A stretch of DNA of 64,000 nucleotides, taken from assembly GCA_900542835.1 (NCBI GenBank), contig UQPB01000009.1:1-64000 (forward strand), in the 5' to 3' direction. Both the position numbers and the translations under genes were made by a program. Shown in pieces: positions 15,001 to 21,800 of the stretch. The stretch is from an uncultured Pelosinus sp. (lineage in GTDB: Bacteria; Bacillota; Negativicutes; Sporomusales; Acetonemataceae). A model generated the notes under the pieces. It was given only the letters and a program-made list of their open reading frames with translations. It had not been told where the DNA came from and searched no databases. Position 1 is the first letter of the stretch. Each line of letters opens with the position of its first letter.

Positions 15001-18000
15001 GATGTCTAACGTGTCGCCGCTACCGATTCGCGCTGTTGCCTGGTTGTCGGCGACCGTCACGGCGACAACCGGCGTAACCGATACGCCGCCCTTGGAGCCG
15101 GCCTTGGCTTCGGTAGTCAGGCTATGCTTGCCGGTAGCGCTCAGGTTGACGTCGTTAATGCTGCCGCTGAGCTTGGCGCCGTCGGCGATTTCAGCCGTCA
15201 CATGATTGACGCCGATGTTGGTGGCGACCGATGCGCCTACACCAAGCTTGCCGCCGGTAACGCCGGTGTCCTCATGGGGGAGGGCTTTGGCTGTGGATTC
15301 GCTGTTATTTTCCGCTGTCAGGCTGACGTCGCCGCCGGTGACGGTTACGTCCGCCCCGCCAGTAATGCTTGCAATACTGCTGTTATCTACAACATTGACA
15401 GCTACGCTGCCGGCGATGCCGACGCTGGAGCCGCCGGCCCCTGAGGCGGCTTCCGCACCAAAGATCGAGGTTTTATCGGCTTCGCCGATGTCACGCATGG
15501 TGGCGCTGATATCCAGGCTGCCGACCTGATGCGTACCTTTGCCGAGTGTTGCCTGGTTGTTTGCGTTGGCAACGTTGACGGCGACCGCCGCGCCAATGCC
15601 GACTTTAGCCGGGTCGGCGCCGTCTTTGCCGACGGCTGCGCCATCGGCCTTGGCTGTGGCGGTAGCATTGTTCGTGGTTTTGAGTGCCAACGCGCCGCCG
15701 GCCGTAATATCCACATTGTCGGCAGTATACGCTTTGGCTGTAGCGATGCCGGTATTGACACCGACAGCCGCAGCAACACTGACCGAGCCTTCACTGGTCT
15801 CCGCCTTGGGGGCGTTGTCTGCCTTCAGTGCGGTCTTGGCCTGGTCGGAGGTTTTATCGCTGATGCTCGTACCGTCAGCGCCTTTTTTGCCGCTGACTTT
15901 TTCAAGCTGCTCGGCATTCTGTTCATCAACATTTTTCTCGCCGTCCTGTGCCGTGCCGTCTTCCTTGGCTGCCTTGCCGCCAGCGGCGCTGGCAATGGCG
16001 GTGGTTTCAGACGCTCCGGCGTTATCGGCCTGGAAGCTGACCTTGCCGTCGGCGTCGATATCGCGCGCGGTCATGGCCTCGGCCTGGTCGACGGCGACAG
16101 TGATGGCAATGGCCGCGCCGATGGCGGCCTTTTCGCCGTCCGCCTGGCCCTCGGCCTTGGTGGTAGCGCTGCCGGTATTGTCGGCTTTCACAGTGAGGTC
16201 GCCACTTATGGCTAACGTATCGCCTGTGCCGATTCGCGCTGTCGCCTGGTTGTCCGCGACCGTCACGGCAACCACCGGCATAACCGATATGCCGCCCTTG
16301 GAGCCGGCCTTGGCTTCGGTAGTCAGGCTATGCTTGCCGGTGGCTTCCAGGTTAATGTCTTTAGCACCTCTGAACTTCGCATTGTCGGCAATCTCAGCAG
16401 TAACATGGTTGATGCCAATATTGGTCGCCACCGAAGCACCCACGCCAACTTTACTACCTGAGGCGGCTCCTGACGGCAGAGAACTAGCCGTGCTGTTGCT
16501 TTCATTTTCAGCGGTAACACTGACCGTCTCAGCCTGTATGTTGCCTAAACCGCCGATTTGCGCCAGGCTTTCATTTACATGCACGTTAACAGCCAACGCT
16601 CCCGCAACGCCGACATCTGCTGCGCCGGCGCCGGAAGAAACCTTTGTCGTCAGGCTATGTGCGTCAGTACCGTTCCCTGCGGATTTTACGGATAAAGCCT
16701 TTGCTGCTATTTCTTGATTGACATAGGCTTGATTATCTGACGACACTTTATTGATGCCTACAGCAACTCCTATGCCTGTAGCACCGGCTTCCACGGCGCT
16801 GCCGTCAGCGGTTACCGCAGACTGGTTGACGGCGCGGCTGGTAACTGCGGCGTTTCCGCTTGAATGGGAGGCTGCCGAAGAGTCCATATATGCTTTGGTG
16901 ACACTGGAAATAGCATTAATGCCCAGCGCCGCTACGGCAGTGATATTGCCCTCGCTGGTTTGAGCGTCGTCTTGATATTCTGTGAGCTTTTTTTGTATTT
17001 CGCTGGTTTCGTCTGCCATCTGCGCTCCCTTGATTGAGGAAATCGCTGTTGTTGTTGCCTTATTCTCCGACTCGGCCTTGATATCTATTGCTCCAGACGT
17101 ACTGATACTAGCTTGCCCGGTAATGCCGGCCTCGGTCGTGCTGCGGATAATCGCGAAACCAAGACTGGCGCCGCCGGCATTATTGCCGCCGTTCAGTTGG
17201 CCAGTCCCACCTTCGTTATCTGCCGCTTGCGCGAAAACGTTGAGCTTGACTGTATTGTTTGCAGCTAAACTGACATCCCCGCCGGCTTGAATGTCTGTTG
17301 TCCCGTCAAGTTTTACACGGGAAGTGCTGTTGACCAATGCACCGGCAAAAGCTGAATCACCGGTCAGCTTTGCCATAAAGGACGGAGTCTTCGCATTTAC
17401 ATCAATATCTACGTCAGCCTTCATGCTGACATTGCCGCTGGCATTGATGGTACTGTCTTTAACGTCAATGACGGCCGAAGCATTATGTACGGTAATCCCA
17501 AGCAAGGCATCGTCGGTATAGGCAGTTGTTGCGTTAATCGTAATATCCTTACCGCTCAGCACGGCACCGTCCATACTGACCGCGGCACCATGGCTGAAAA
17601 TCCCGTTGTCTAAAGAGCCTGCATCAGTCGCCGTTATAGAAATATCGCCGTCGGTGGCACCTTCATAGCCTTTTGCCGTAATCAGCGAACCGGTTTGCAG
17701 ATTAACCTTCTCAGCGACAATTTGAATTTTACCGTCATTAGTAACGGCATACTTTGTACCACTTGATAAGCCGTTATGGTTTACGACATCTTCAAACTGC
17801 GGTGAAGCTGCAGTAAAATAAGCGCGGGAATAAAGGGCGCCGACATGCTCCACTGCTCCGGCAGTCAGCTTAATATCACTGATGGCATTAATTCTCCCCT
17901 GTATGGTAATCTTGCCGGCAGGATTCGCAGGCAATGCGCCATTGACAATCTGTGCTCCCCAGGCATCCAAGTTACTGCCGTCAAAAAAGCTGATGCTGCC

Positions 18001-18549
18001 TGGAGTCGGGGTCATGGCCGTAAACGAGCCGACATTAACCACACCGCCGGCCCCGACAAGCAATCCATGGGGATTGAGGAAGTACACATTGCCGCCAATT
18101 ACGTTATCTTTGATGGAATTCAGCGTGCCGTAGATCTCGGAACGACTACTGCCACTGACCATGTTGATCAAGCTATCCGCGGCTCCCAGTTGCAAATTGA
18201 CAGTCTTCCCGGTGTTCACATCGAATTTGCTGAAGGAGTTGAAGCCAATCTTGCCGCCGGCGCTGTGCGTTGCTGTGCTGATATCGATCACGGACTGGGT
18301 CTGATCAGTCACACTGGTTGCGGTCTTGCCATCAGTAATAATCTGGTTAGCAAAAACCAGCGGCTGTTGCCCCAGCATTGCCGCCAGGGTAACTGCGGCA
18401 GCCGTTTTTCTCACTGCAGTGCGCAGACGGGGCTGTAAGCAACTCCGGCGCTGCACTATATCAACGATCCCGGCGATCGGCCGTTTTCGCACTGCCCAGT
18501 GCGGTTTTCCCCGCAACCAGGCCCTACGCCATTTTCGCTGTATTTTCAT
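1..18549 (-). CDS. Giant two-partner-secretion filamentous adhesin, LktA/FhaB-like (C-terminus beyond the window)
   Basis: The frame is open for 6183 codons from ATG at 18549 to the window edge; I checked it at about ten points and saw no break. A GGAGG Shine-Dalgarno sits 8 nt upstream. Residues 1-67 form a long Arg/Lys-rich extended signal peptide ending in VFA before Asn68. The next ~230 residues match the TPS (haemagglutination activity) domain, with the NPHGLLVGAG form of the NPNG motif at about 159-168. The rest is a beta-helix stalk of short and long repeats, interrupted by charged helical stretches. The family is exported by a TpsB/Omp85 pore and works as a surface adhesin or leukotoxin-like protein. 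No TpsB gene is visible, so the partner should lie elsewhere. Family assignment is firm; adhesin function is inferred. Confidence 0.9.
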   Translation of the reverse strand, partial: MKIQRKWRRAWLRGKPHWAVRKRPIAGIVDIVQRRSCLQPRLRTAVRKTAAAVTLAAMLGQQPLVFANQIITDGKTATSVTDQTQSVIDISTATHSAGGKIGFNSFSKFDVNTGKTVNLQLGAADSLINMVSGSSRSEIYGTLNSIKDNVIGGNVYFLNPHGLLVGAGGVVNVGSFTAMTPTPGSISFFDGSNLDAWGAQIVNGALPANPAGKITIQGRINAISDIKLTAGAVEHVGALYSRAYFTAASPQFEDVVNHNGLSSGTKYAVTNDGKIQIVAEKVNLQTGSLITAKGYEGATDGDISITATDAGSLDNGIFSHGAAVSMDGAVLSGKDITINATTAYTDDALLGITVHNASAVIDVKDSTINASGNVSMKADVDIDVNAKTPSFMAKLTGDSAFAGALVNSTSRVKLDGTTDIQAGGDVSLAANNTVKLNVFAQAADNEGGTGQLNGGNNAGGASLGFAIIRSTTEAGITGQASISTSGAIDIKAESENKATTTAISSIKGAQMADETSEIQKKLTEYQDDAQTSEGNITAVAALGINAISSVTKAYMDSSAASHSSGNAAVTSRAVNQSAVTADGSAVEAGATGIGVAVGINKVSSDNQAYVNQEIAAKALSVKSAGNGTDAHSLTTKVSSGAGAADVGVAGALAVNVHVNESLAQIGGLGNIQAETVSVTAENESNSTASSLPSGAASGSKVGVGASVATNIGINHVTAEIADNAKFRGAKDINLEATGKHSLTTEAKAGSKGGISVMPVVAVTVADNQATARIGTGDTLAISGDLTVKADNTGSATTKAEGQADGEKAAIGAAIAITVAVDQAEAMTARDIDADGKVSFQADNAGASETTAIASAAGGKAAKEDGTAQDGEKNVDEQNAEQLEKVSGKKGADGTSISDKTSDQAKTALKADNAPKAETSEGSVSVAAAVGVNTGIATAKAYTADNVDITAGGALALKTTNNATATAKADGAAVGKDGADPAKVGIGAAVAVNVANANNQATLGKGTHQVGSLDISATMRDIGEADKTSIFGAEAASGAGGSSVGIAGSVAVNVVDNSSIASITGGADVTVTGGDVSLTAENNSESTAKALPHEDTGVTGGKLGVGASVATNIGVNHVTAEIADGAKLSGSINDVNLSATGKHSLTTEAKAGSKGGVSVTPVVAVTVADNQATARIGSGDTLDISGDLTVKADNTGSATTKAEGQADGEKAAIGAAVAITVAVDQAEAMTDRDIDAGGSVSFQADNAGASETTAIASSAGGKAAKEDGTAQDGEKSVDDKNAEQLDKVNETKGADGKSIGDKTSDQAKTALKPDNAPKAETSEGSVSVAAAVGVNTGIATAKAYTADGVDITAGDTLALKTSNNATATAKADGAAVGKDGADPAKVGIGAAVAVNVASAGNQATLGKGTHTAGSLDISATMRDVGESGKADTTSTFGVEAASGAGGSSVGIAGSVAVNVVDNSSIASITGGADVTVTGGDISLTAENNSESTAKALPHEDTGVTGGKLGVGASVATNIGINHVTAEIADGVKLSGSINDISLSAVGKHSLATEAKAGSKGGVSVTPVVAVTVDDNQATARIGTGDLLTLTGDLTVKADNTGTATTRAEGQADGEKAAIGAAISITVAVDQAEAMTDRSLTAGGGVSFQADNVGASETVAIASAAGGKAAKANGDASEGDKEVNDKTAEQLEKVGDTKGADGGSIGDKTSDQAKTALNANNAPKAETSEGSVSVAAAVGINTGIASAKAYTADNVNITAGDTLALKTGNNAAATAKADGAAVGKDGADPAKVGIGAAVAVNTASVNNQATLGTGVHTVGGLDISAVMRDIGAGDRTSTFSAEASSGAGAAEVGIAGSVAVNVVDNSSTAGISGGADVTVNTGGDVSITAENNSESAAKAVPHENSTASGKSVGVGASVATNIGINHVTAEIADNAKLSGAKDVSLAATGKHTLATEAKAGSKGSVSVTPVVAVTVADNQATAKIGEGDTLTITGNLTVKADNTGSTTTRAEGQADGEKAAIGAAVAVTVAVDQAEAMTARNITAGDSVSFQADNAAASAATAIASAAGGKAAKDDGTVQAGEKTVDEQNAEQIEKAGQKKGADGKSVNDKASAEAKTALGKNNAPKAETNEGSVSVAAAVGVNVGTASAKAYTKDGANVTAGDKLSLKTSNNNTAAVEAEGKAVQANKDGNKVGVAAAVAINVANQTNIARLGAATHDVKGLEIAAVMRDTGTAGQPDTANNFTATATSGAGASKVGIAGSLALNVVNNTTGADITGGAAVNAGSGAVTLRAEQNSVSVAKALPAEKGASGGDAGIGASVAINVISDTTRASINDNAGLIDAGAVKVTAVADHDTTAEAKGGAAGGVAIDAVGAVTTLSQTTQAMIGKGSALSAASVEVESSGSGDHKAAATGDTESGSVGVGASAAVITSSSAVTATISRDIAANGSLCIKAAADRSYEAVASASAKGAKPLGDGEAAPSNPKNTSSKALNDTADKQKGTNGGKKVDVAAAVGVTVLNDDVQAGITGGSAAARRNINAGSINIAASNQSDFSSRGSGAALDPKAKAGIGVGVGISVALNETTASIGEYTAVKTGGDVAVKAESKQNMADDFVKKLAAEGVAGAGSDKVGVAGALAVAYTDSVTKASLGDHVSIDNDAAKAGDIAVTADNTGKLSAKAWSAAKGGSAGVGASVATIFSDNEHTASVGESGDIRANSLQVKAENHKVTGTVPFEYDTKDLAALKASLTDESLQSILGQNNYYTEAIAGAASSNVAVTGAAAVNYFQDKTTASVGSGTKVATTGGVEIAGQSDTTAKAFVTSVALSSGNAGVGLVSTNIINESETASTLDGEITESGSVSVTADSRQDIGAFGLGGGAANTGVSGVATVVVSKNTVSAQVADAAAIQTAGSLLVDAKNAVNTLNIAASLAVGGTAGVGAAAGTTNVRNDTLAWIGKNTTVQADQDVVVKAAASETLNTIAAGGAGGGTAGVAGSAVVETIQVSTKAFVDQGANLDVGKSVSISATDDTVIGSFGGAVSFGGTAGVGAGAVVEVIDKDTEASVKDSASSNKTTITAKQDVVVAANASENITAAAASAAGGGTAGVAGSGIVYVINNTTSGYIGDNAVVRATGNAAISAQNATTVNLLAGNVAIGGTAGVGGAAGVSVINKTIDAHIGKNAAVQVEGKGAAVQAANGQFVADTAYTPGENEIATPGTDNLDQDEADALAAVVAAMQPVKADTQAVSGVAVSAVSLDTVRSGSVGAAGGGTAGVQGSVSAVVTDNTTRAYIDRGADIQTGQSVLVAAGSDFHRLATAGAAAVGGNAGVGLGNDTSVRTANTEAYIARAAKVMAQKDIAVTANAAESIFSVAVAGAAGLNAGVAGALSVNVIDNTTKAYIEDADKDVDKAVVKAGNNVRIAARDDTSLAVMDGGVGFAILGGGVGGSVNVAVINKDTQAYVGDRAEVEALGNTPGANQSVYAGTDTKTRKNSQGLAVEAVSKENIANAVIAGGGAFVGVAGAVSANLVTANTATHIGSDAKVNAKDVHVAAVNEKQLFSATGSAGVGAGGLAGSVNVNIIQGNTTAYIDAAEVTASRDVALNALADKDITAGTVSAGGGVVGVAGSVSVLSVGGALTEENRQYLHTNGDAAGDIDSKAKTDQLEQMIGGYEYEAENGKKITAWASEKISQQTGKISVSDAVNKQPLPSGTTAAIREGANITAGGDVALNARDKLTLTAATGSVAGGAGAVGAAVTVLALDNDTSATIGDTAEIAAQGKLAVQAKWQQNTTADSVAGAGGGFGALGAAVTIVNDDSDVLASAGSGAKLTAKGIDYQAASTNTINAQAINLAVGQGLSLGASVADVNLEGSTQAYIGTGSSVISTGNSAVNVAATTRNTAAAKAQGGTAGFAGLGATVALVTDASGTDAYLGDNASLEGGAVTITSDYDGDVNAEAIVLAGGFVGAGASVAAAEITGANQAYTGKNSKIGQPAAVSSLQITADNTAKAKANAIAGAAGAGAGAGAMATAAVNPDSKAFIDNGAQINTAGKLIVQATGAGTADADASGLSVGGLAVGASVAKAVNTSKLTAGIGADTVLNVGGDLLVKARQTVDSDAKAIAAGGGLIGVNATVAIADSGAQVNSYIGDNGTATVSGKADIEAGAETKQKATASAAAVGYYAAGTSVAEAKSETSTTAAASGNLTADSVGIKATGTDDNFADATAGSGGVMSGAAAVVKTVANGSTQAALASGAKLNANTLAINASHTTRFNAAADSTSASVLGASGIRVDHTIDTTVNTNIGQGAIVSTQGDTSLKAASTAIKDWQGTGSGDKADWNIKAAGGGVASGAAVDIDINVNQQAGVKVGDNAKITAGQKGTRGDFAADAETAVTVREKAKINTGGAIALADVDSRVNANGKANVEFAGGAAVTSDTGAIKAGTKNSADLDNRVAADAYGLAGAPAGTAHSLFNGENNVKVSAGAKLTADQDIFLAAGRDTTGKAGAAAANAVVNLWNKTLVPINSKPDPKADIVSNSTLTIAGYAGSANDIDLIADKGAMNASYTGVGKDLYREALAEIGSAISELFDGEPINLDIRGGSKSVVGEGKVAINGRVETGLDRVKTLNFGGEYKQQQDGKWVWVLDPATVAGNGVTHTITNKVIAEAMTDRLNELYKLKAAYAGDTNAVEAYQAEITFLQNKMVSMGLAAWQGSVFVPGTSAGANALSPYEAAKANVTALGGQKTEIEGLYSDQAVLVGTVETIRDKATEEAGKLTQRDTALAAIPEGEILTGGIAAYRAAKDNTVTYTEATRDRYAAYVAAYDAYVPVQGQTDAAVNGLPAGDVYADLKTQYSDAASLSDFAVCADIVYGDQDAIKTELETQKGFFTDAIAIWQASIDLTDTNPGAANALSKTPPTGPTADYITVKPVTARLGDIRVSADKLTGTGELNAPGDAKIEITNDSPAFLTVQDLIVRDGGSIYFNGASVKDNTGINALNSDKVGAAFSQITTKSNSANPVITVKSTFNPNDSQNKRPFNGVNVPINIAPDITLAQNSVISNKNGTVTVKSAVGSIYANGSINAGTVDIEAANGDFVQTYVDGFTHVGGDPEEIYEDRNNPEDVKPGGITANGNIFISARYLNVNGLIQSGIADWTLILDDPSAMTVSYNGTSISLAQAQTQYQSDPTKRYYTVKSGYSGNIGDKGYVTYDAAEDRFEVGSVEVHGGLVQLHGQIINTANNEAGTGTGKVRALDGYGTISITNNSGKDIVLQNLDTGDGSAGVIDITDTAKGVQTVYKSDRGVVTKTETNLQTQVSTQNMVDADNDRDSFVYNPKGNLYYNWTTGKDYSKTTYYHYESEDVFGYTYDSGTAPKGSPTYTNYGVERPLENGIYLSSGRPFAGSGGYYAQDTRTVDTGVDVYNKIREWTERYWYTLGIAGTYYQDYSITTPKKDITTYSVNASNPIGIEFFGHNEGSINISGNNSNVWLNGAITNKEGVTSLSTDKDLRQANDTYLITTGSLQLSAGGNIGTPDQAVRAIIGDTLIASAASGSVNISQVLGDLKLGAVTADNGTLRLTADGNIVNASVSDVRGQRIELTSNNGGIGTGAKPLVVKTGRTDEYLNSAYGLKAVALDDINIENTSWDKNTAGDLLIDTVESRTGDVALKTPGQMIDNNTDEQIDERTWDELTSYWDSLQLRAGEAATEQKQAREAENFVNSKTTDYHTYWQLAERIADGRYVFADGEEAALSSQGIDTAGFAAERVARYQDLREQGVDAWSGGAYDAGFRYVISDAEKDSILKGSSWTDRELAISLSPGALKELTDTNPIVKAPNVKGKNITLDAGKGIGSNLDKIDIDVTKTPDQLTAAEKVALAAAERADLTVDDANKIISVTQRKAVNVEASGYLTADARDGFAYLGSESGVNLNYIRATGDVRLKTADAIDTADDLTGNRHVIIGSNIILESANGGIGTASTPLNLGQSGTLTARAEGDIHLTQDDTNGDMKVDTIYSRGEVSLRADGSIVSSDDNAEDELNIKSKNLQLKAGNAIGAAGKTLHVALEREGTLSAEAQQDINLRHSGDKLTVTDITSHTGDIALKASHDLAVRQATAANSVMLEATDGSLQATGVTATTGGITAAAVTDLTADTLTAGAAIHATAGGSLTAEILNAGGDIDLTAQTGDLDVQNATAANSVTLEATTGSLQAN
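5900..11700 (-). repeat. Short beta-helix repeats (~53-58 residues) of the adhesin stalk
   Basis: A motif of the type GTAGVGAAVSVVN-(N/D)TT-AYIGDNA recurs through this part of the stalk. Between 9092 and 9754 five copies of the GTAGV block start at about 9092, 9254, 9431, 9593 and 9754, giving spacings of about 160-177 bp. Similar but more diverged copies extend on both sides. Glycine, alanine, valine and asparagine dominate, as expected for a right-handed beta helix. Outer limits of the block are estimates. Confidence 0.7.
11700..16950 (-). repeat. Tandem ~1.2-kb (402-405-residue) repeats in the giant adhesin
   Basis: A conserved anchor (protein ETSEGSVSVAAAVG) recurs with first bases near 12158, 13364, 14579 and 15785. 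The spacings are 1206, 1215 and 1206 bp, all multiples of three. A diverged fifth match lies near 16946. Between anchors the same blocks recur in the same order: an ADGKS...NDK linker rich in Lys and Asp, a QADGEKAAIGAAVAVTVA block, a VRDIG-like block and an ENNSESAAKA block. Unit limits are approximate. The units at 12.1-16.0 kb are near-identical over long stretches, so recombination could change copy number without breaking the frame. Confidence 0.85.
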
Positions 18550-18634
18550 AACAGACACCTCCACACGTACTTCTTGTCTTCGCAGTCAGCAAGCTCCCGT
18601 CTCTTTTTCCAACATACAATAATTTAAGTTGATA

Positions 18635-18726
18635 TATCTACTCATATGGTAATTGAAATCAGGCAGATACTCTATGGCAGTAACAAAGTTGGTAAAAAAA
18701 ACGACATAATTGACAAAATGATCAAA
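18635..18726 (-). promoter_or_regulatory. Conserved upstream element A, before the giant adhesin
   Basis: This stretch, about 90-175 nt before the adhesin start codon, aligns without gaps to 22710-22801 upstream of the autotransporter. About 71 of the first 83 positions match by eye, whereas the sequence on either side does not align. Conserved blocks on the minus strand include TTTGTCAATTATGTCG and CTGATTT.AATTACCATAT. I could not place -35 and -10 boxes with confidence. A shared promoter/operator is the simplest reading. Confidence 0.65.
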
Positions 18727-18827
18727 CTAGAATTGCCCATTCAGAAACCAGTGGAGATGTCTTGGCCGATGTGGCCGCTAATCCGGCCGCTGCCTGCAAA
18801 ACACAGGGACACGGATATGTCTCAAAC

Positions 18828-21800
18828 TTAAAAATTATAGGTTGCTTGTAGTTGCACGCCATTTTCTTTACTGCTATCACCGAATGCACCTGTGTATTCC
18901 AAATGCAGCCGGGTATTGGTGTTCAACGCTGCCGCTATACCTGCTTGCAGCAGCAAACGGTCTCTGGCAAATCGCGCTCCCGTTATGACAAAGCTTTGGC
19001 TGCCGTTAAAACGCAGCGTTGCTTCCGGTTTAACGGAACCAAAAGCATGCTGCCAGCCCATACTGCCATAAACAGTGAAATTTTTCCGGGCCTGCCACTC
19101 ACCGCGGACACCTAGCGTAGAATAGCCGCTATGCAATGAATCATTTTCAATCAAAAGTGCGCTGGCAGTCCCATCTTCCCGGGCTGCAGCATTGTTAAGA
19201 TGCAAGTAATCCAAACGAAGATACGGCATCCAGACCAGCAGCGTTTTATCATAACTGCGACTCATTTCAACAAACGAGTGAACCAGCCGCCCATGATAAT
19301 TTGCCTTATTGTCACCTAACAGGCCAATAGCAGCAATGCTCCTTCTTGTATCGAATTGCAGCCAGCCATAGCCGACAGCGCCACGCAGATTAAAATCGCC
19401 TGCTTTCATACTGCGGTAGAGTATAAGCTGTTTAGCATCGACATTGCCGCTGCCGGAACGGCCTTGCAATAAAACACTCCCCCACTCCAGAGCCCCGGCG
19501 ACACCCCAGCGGCCTTCGCCCTTGGCTGGGCGCTCAAAACCGATCATCATTCCGGTCGTATTATTTTTTAATCCTGCCGCATTACCGTCTCCATCCAATA
19601 CACTTTTTTGCCGCCAGGTCTTAGCCCAAACTTCTTCGCTATTTTCCCCAGTCTGAAGCAAGCGTTCGTTAACAGCATCACGCACGGCACGACTCTGCGT
19701 AACAGCGGCGGATTTTACGCCGGCGTGAATTTCACCGCTTAAGCTATCGTACACGCCTGGCAAGAAAGCTTGATCCCCCTGCGTATAATTAGCCACTACA
19801 TTGAGCAGAGCTCCGCTCTGCAAGCTATCAAGACCGGCTGCTGTCCGCCTCTGATTTTCGGTTACAGCAAACTCGCTGAACTGTCGTTGATTGCGTACCA
19901 TACTGAGCTGTACCTGCTTAGCGTCAACGCTGACATCAGGAGTCAAAAACAGGAAAGAATCGCCGGTCACACCATTAAAGCTGCCGTTGATACCACCGTC
20001 AGCTGTCAAAATCGTGTAACGCCTTCCCACTTCCCAAACCTGTCCAGCACTACCGGCTACGCAAAATTCCACATTACCATTCAAATCAGCAGTCCCAATG
20101 GCTTTCAGCAAATCAGCATCACCGGCTCCATTTGCTTCCACAAGGAAGGTAGCACCGCTGTCAAAGAAAATATTACCCACAGTCAGGGTGCCGATGGACG
20201 CACCGGTTGATAGGACACCGCCCGTACCGATAGTCACATCGCCCTTGACCGTACCGTTCCCGCCTAACACTGCGCCGCCGGTTACATTTACATTTCCCTT
20301 TACGTACGCGTCAGAACCCGGCTGCGTGCCAATAAGCAATGTCCCTTCCAGCAATTCGGTATCACCGCTGTATTCATGCTGTCCGGTCAGCACCAATACA
20401 CCGCTGCCGGTCTTGACTACGCTGCCGGTTTTCCCGGCGGCATCCGTAAGCTGTGCATGCAAAACCAGCTTGTTCTCTGCTGCGACAGTAATGCCAATAC
20501 TGCCCTCTAAATCAACAAAACCGCTTGCGGTGACTAAGTTTAAACTGCTGTCACCGTTGCCTTCCATACCGGAATTGTCTGCCAAAACAATTTTTTCTGC
20601 AACAATACCGTTCTCCGCCGGTTCCTGTATCCCTGAACTACGCAATGCGGCACCATCTTTTAAGTGAAAGGAGGTGCCTGGTTCGGTAACGCCGTACACC
20701 GCATTATCTTTCAATTCCAAGGTACCGCCATGTACAGTTGTTACTGCCGTAACATCCGACCATGTATCCACGCTGCCATGTTCATATAACTCACCGGAAA
20801 AAGTCACTGTGCCTGCTGTCGCCACAGTGCCATCGGTATTAATATCAATAGTGGCCGCTCCATTAATGCTGTTCCCGGAAAGAGGATCATAGAACAAAAT
20901 CTGCCGTCCGGCTGCAGCGGCTAATAAAAGGCGGGTATCGTCTTCACCCTTAGCGATATAAACAGCGTTGGCGTGCCCTCCGCTCAATTTATTACCGGTT
21001 TTTTCCATGCCAGCACGATTGCCCCTGAATACGACATCGCCATTATCAGCAAGGAGCCTACTCACCGAAGGACTGTCGTCCGTACCCATTAGAAAAAGTG
21101 CGCCCCCCGCCCCTGTCGATACATTATCGGTGAAGCTCAGTTCCGTAAATCCACGGGCGTCAATCGTCTTAGTATGAACGGCACCTCCCCCGTACACTAA
21201 CCCATCCATCACCCGGTTACCGGTAAACGCCAGCTTCGCTCCATCCTCAATAATAATCTCATTCGCGACAATTGCACCGCCGCCTGTTTGTGTCTCATTG
21301 CCGTTAAAAGCAACATCGGCTCCGGCGGCAAAGCGAAGCGTTTGGGCATTAATGGCTCCGCCGTTAAAATCCGATTGATTTGCGGTGAAAACTGCCGCAG
21401 TATCGCGAAAGATCAGGGTAGACGCATTGATCGCTCCACCATTTTGTCCCGCCTGATTACCGGTAAACTGCAAATCATCAATAGTTTCAAATGTTACCGT
21501 GCCGGCAGAAAAAAGCGCGCCGCCATAGTAGGTTGACTGATTCCCGGCAAACAGCAATTGCGCTTGTTCACCACCGTTGAAGACAATACTGGTACCGGTC
21601 GCGACCGCACCGCCGTTGCCTGCTTCATTATCCGCAAAAACCAGTGTTCGAAAGTTATCGAAAGCAACGTCTTCGGCCGTAAGAGCGCCCCCCAGACCAC
21701 CCGCTTTATTCTTGCTGAAAAGAATAACCGCCTGTTCGCCGGTAAACGCAATCCTGTCATAGGCTGATAACGCACCGCCGCTACCGGCTTTAGCCGTGTT

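Noticed and set aside
11700..16950. Regular direct repeats considered as a CRISPR-like array
   Set aside because: Units of ~1.2 kb encode a continuous protein frame, with no short repeat-spacer pattern and no cas genes.
18750..18827. GGCCG...CGGCC hairpin downstream of the autotransporter, considered as terminator
   Set aside because: The stem is only 5 bp and no T run follows on the minus strand.
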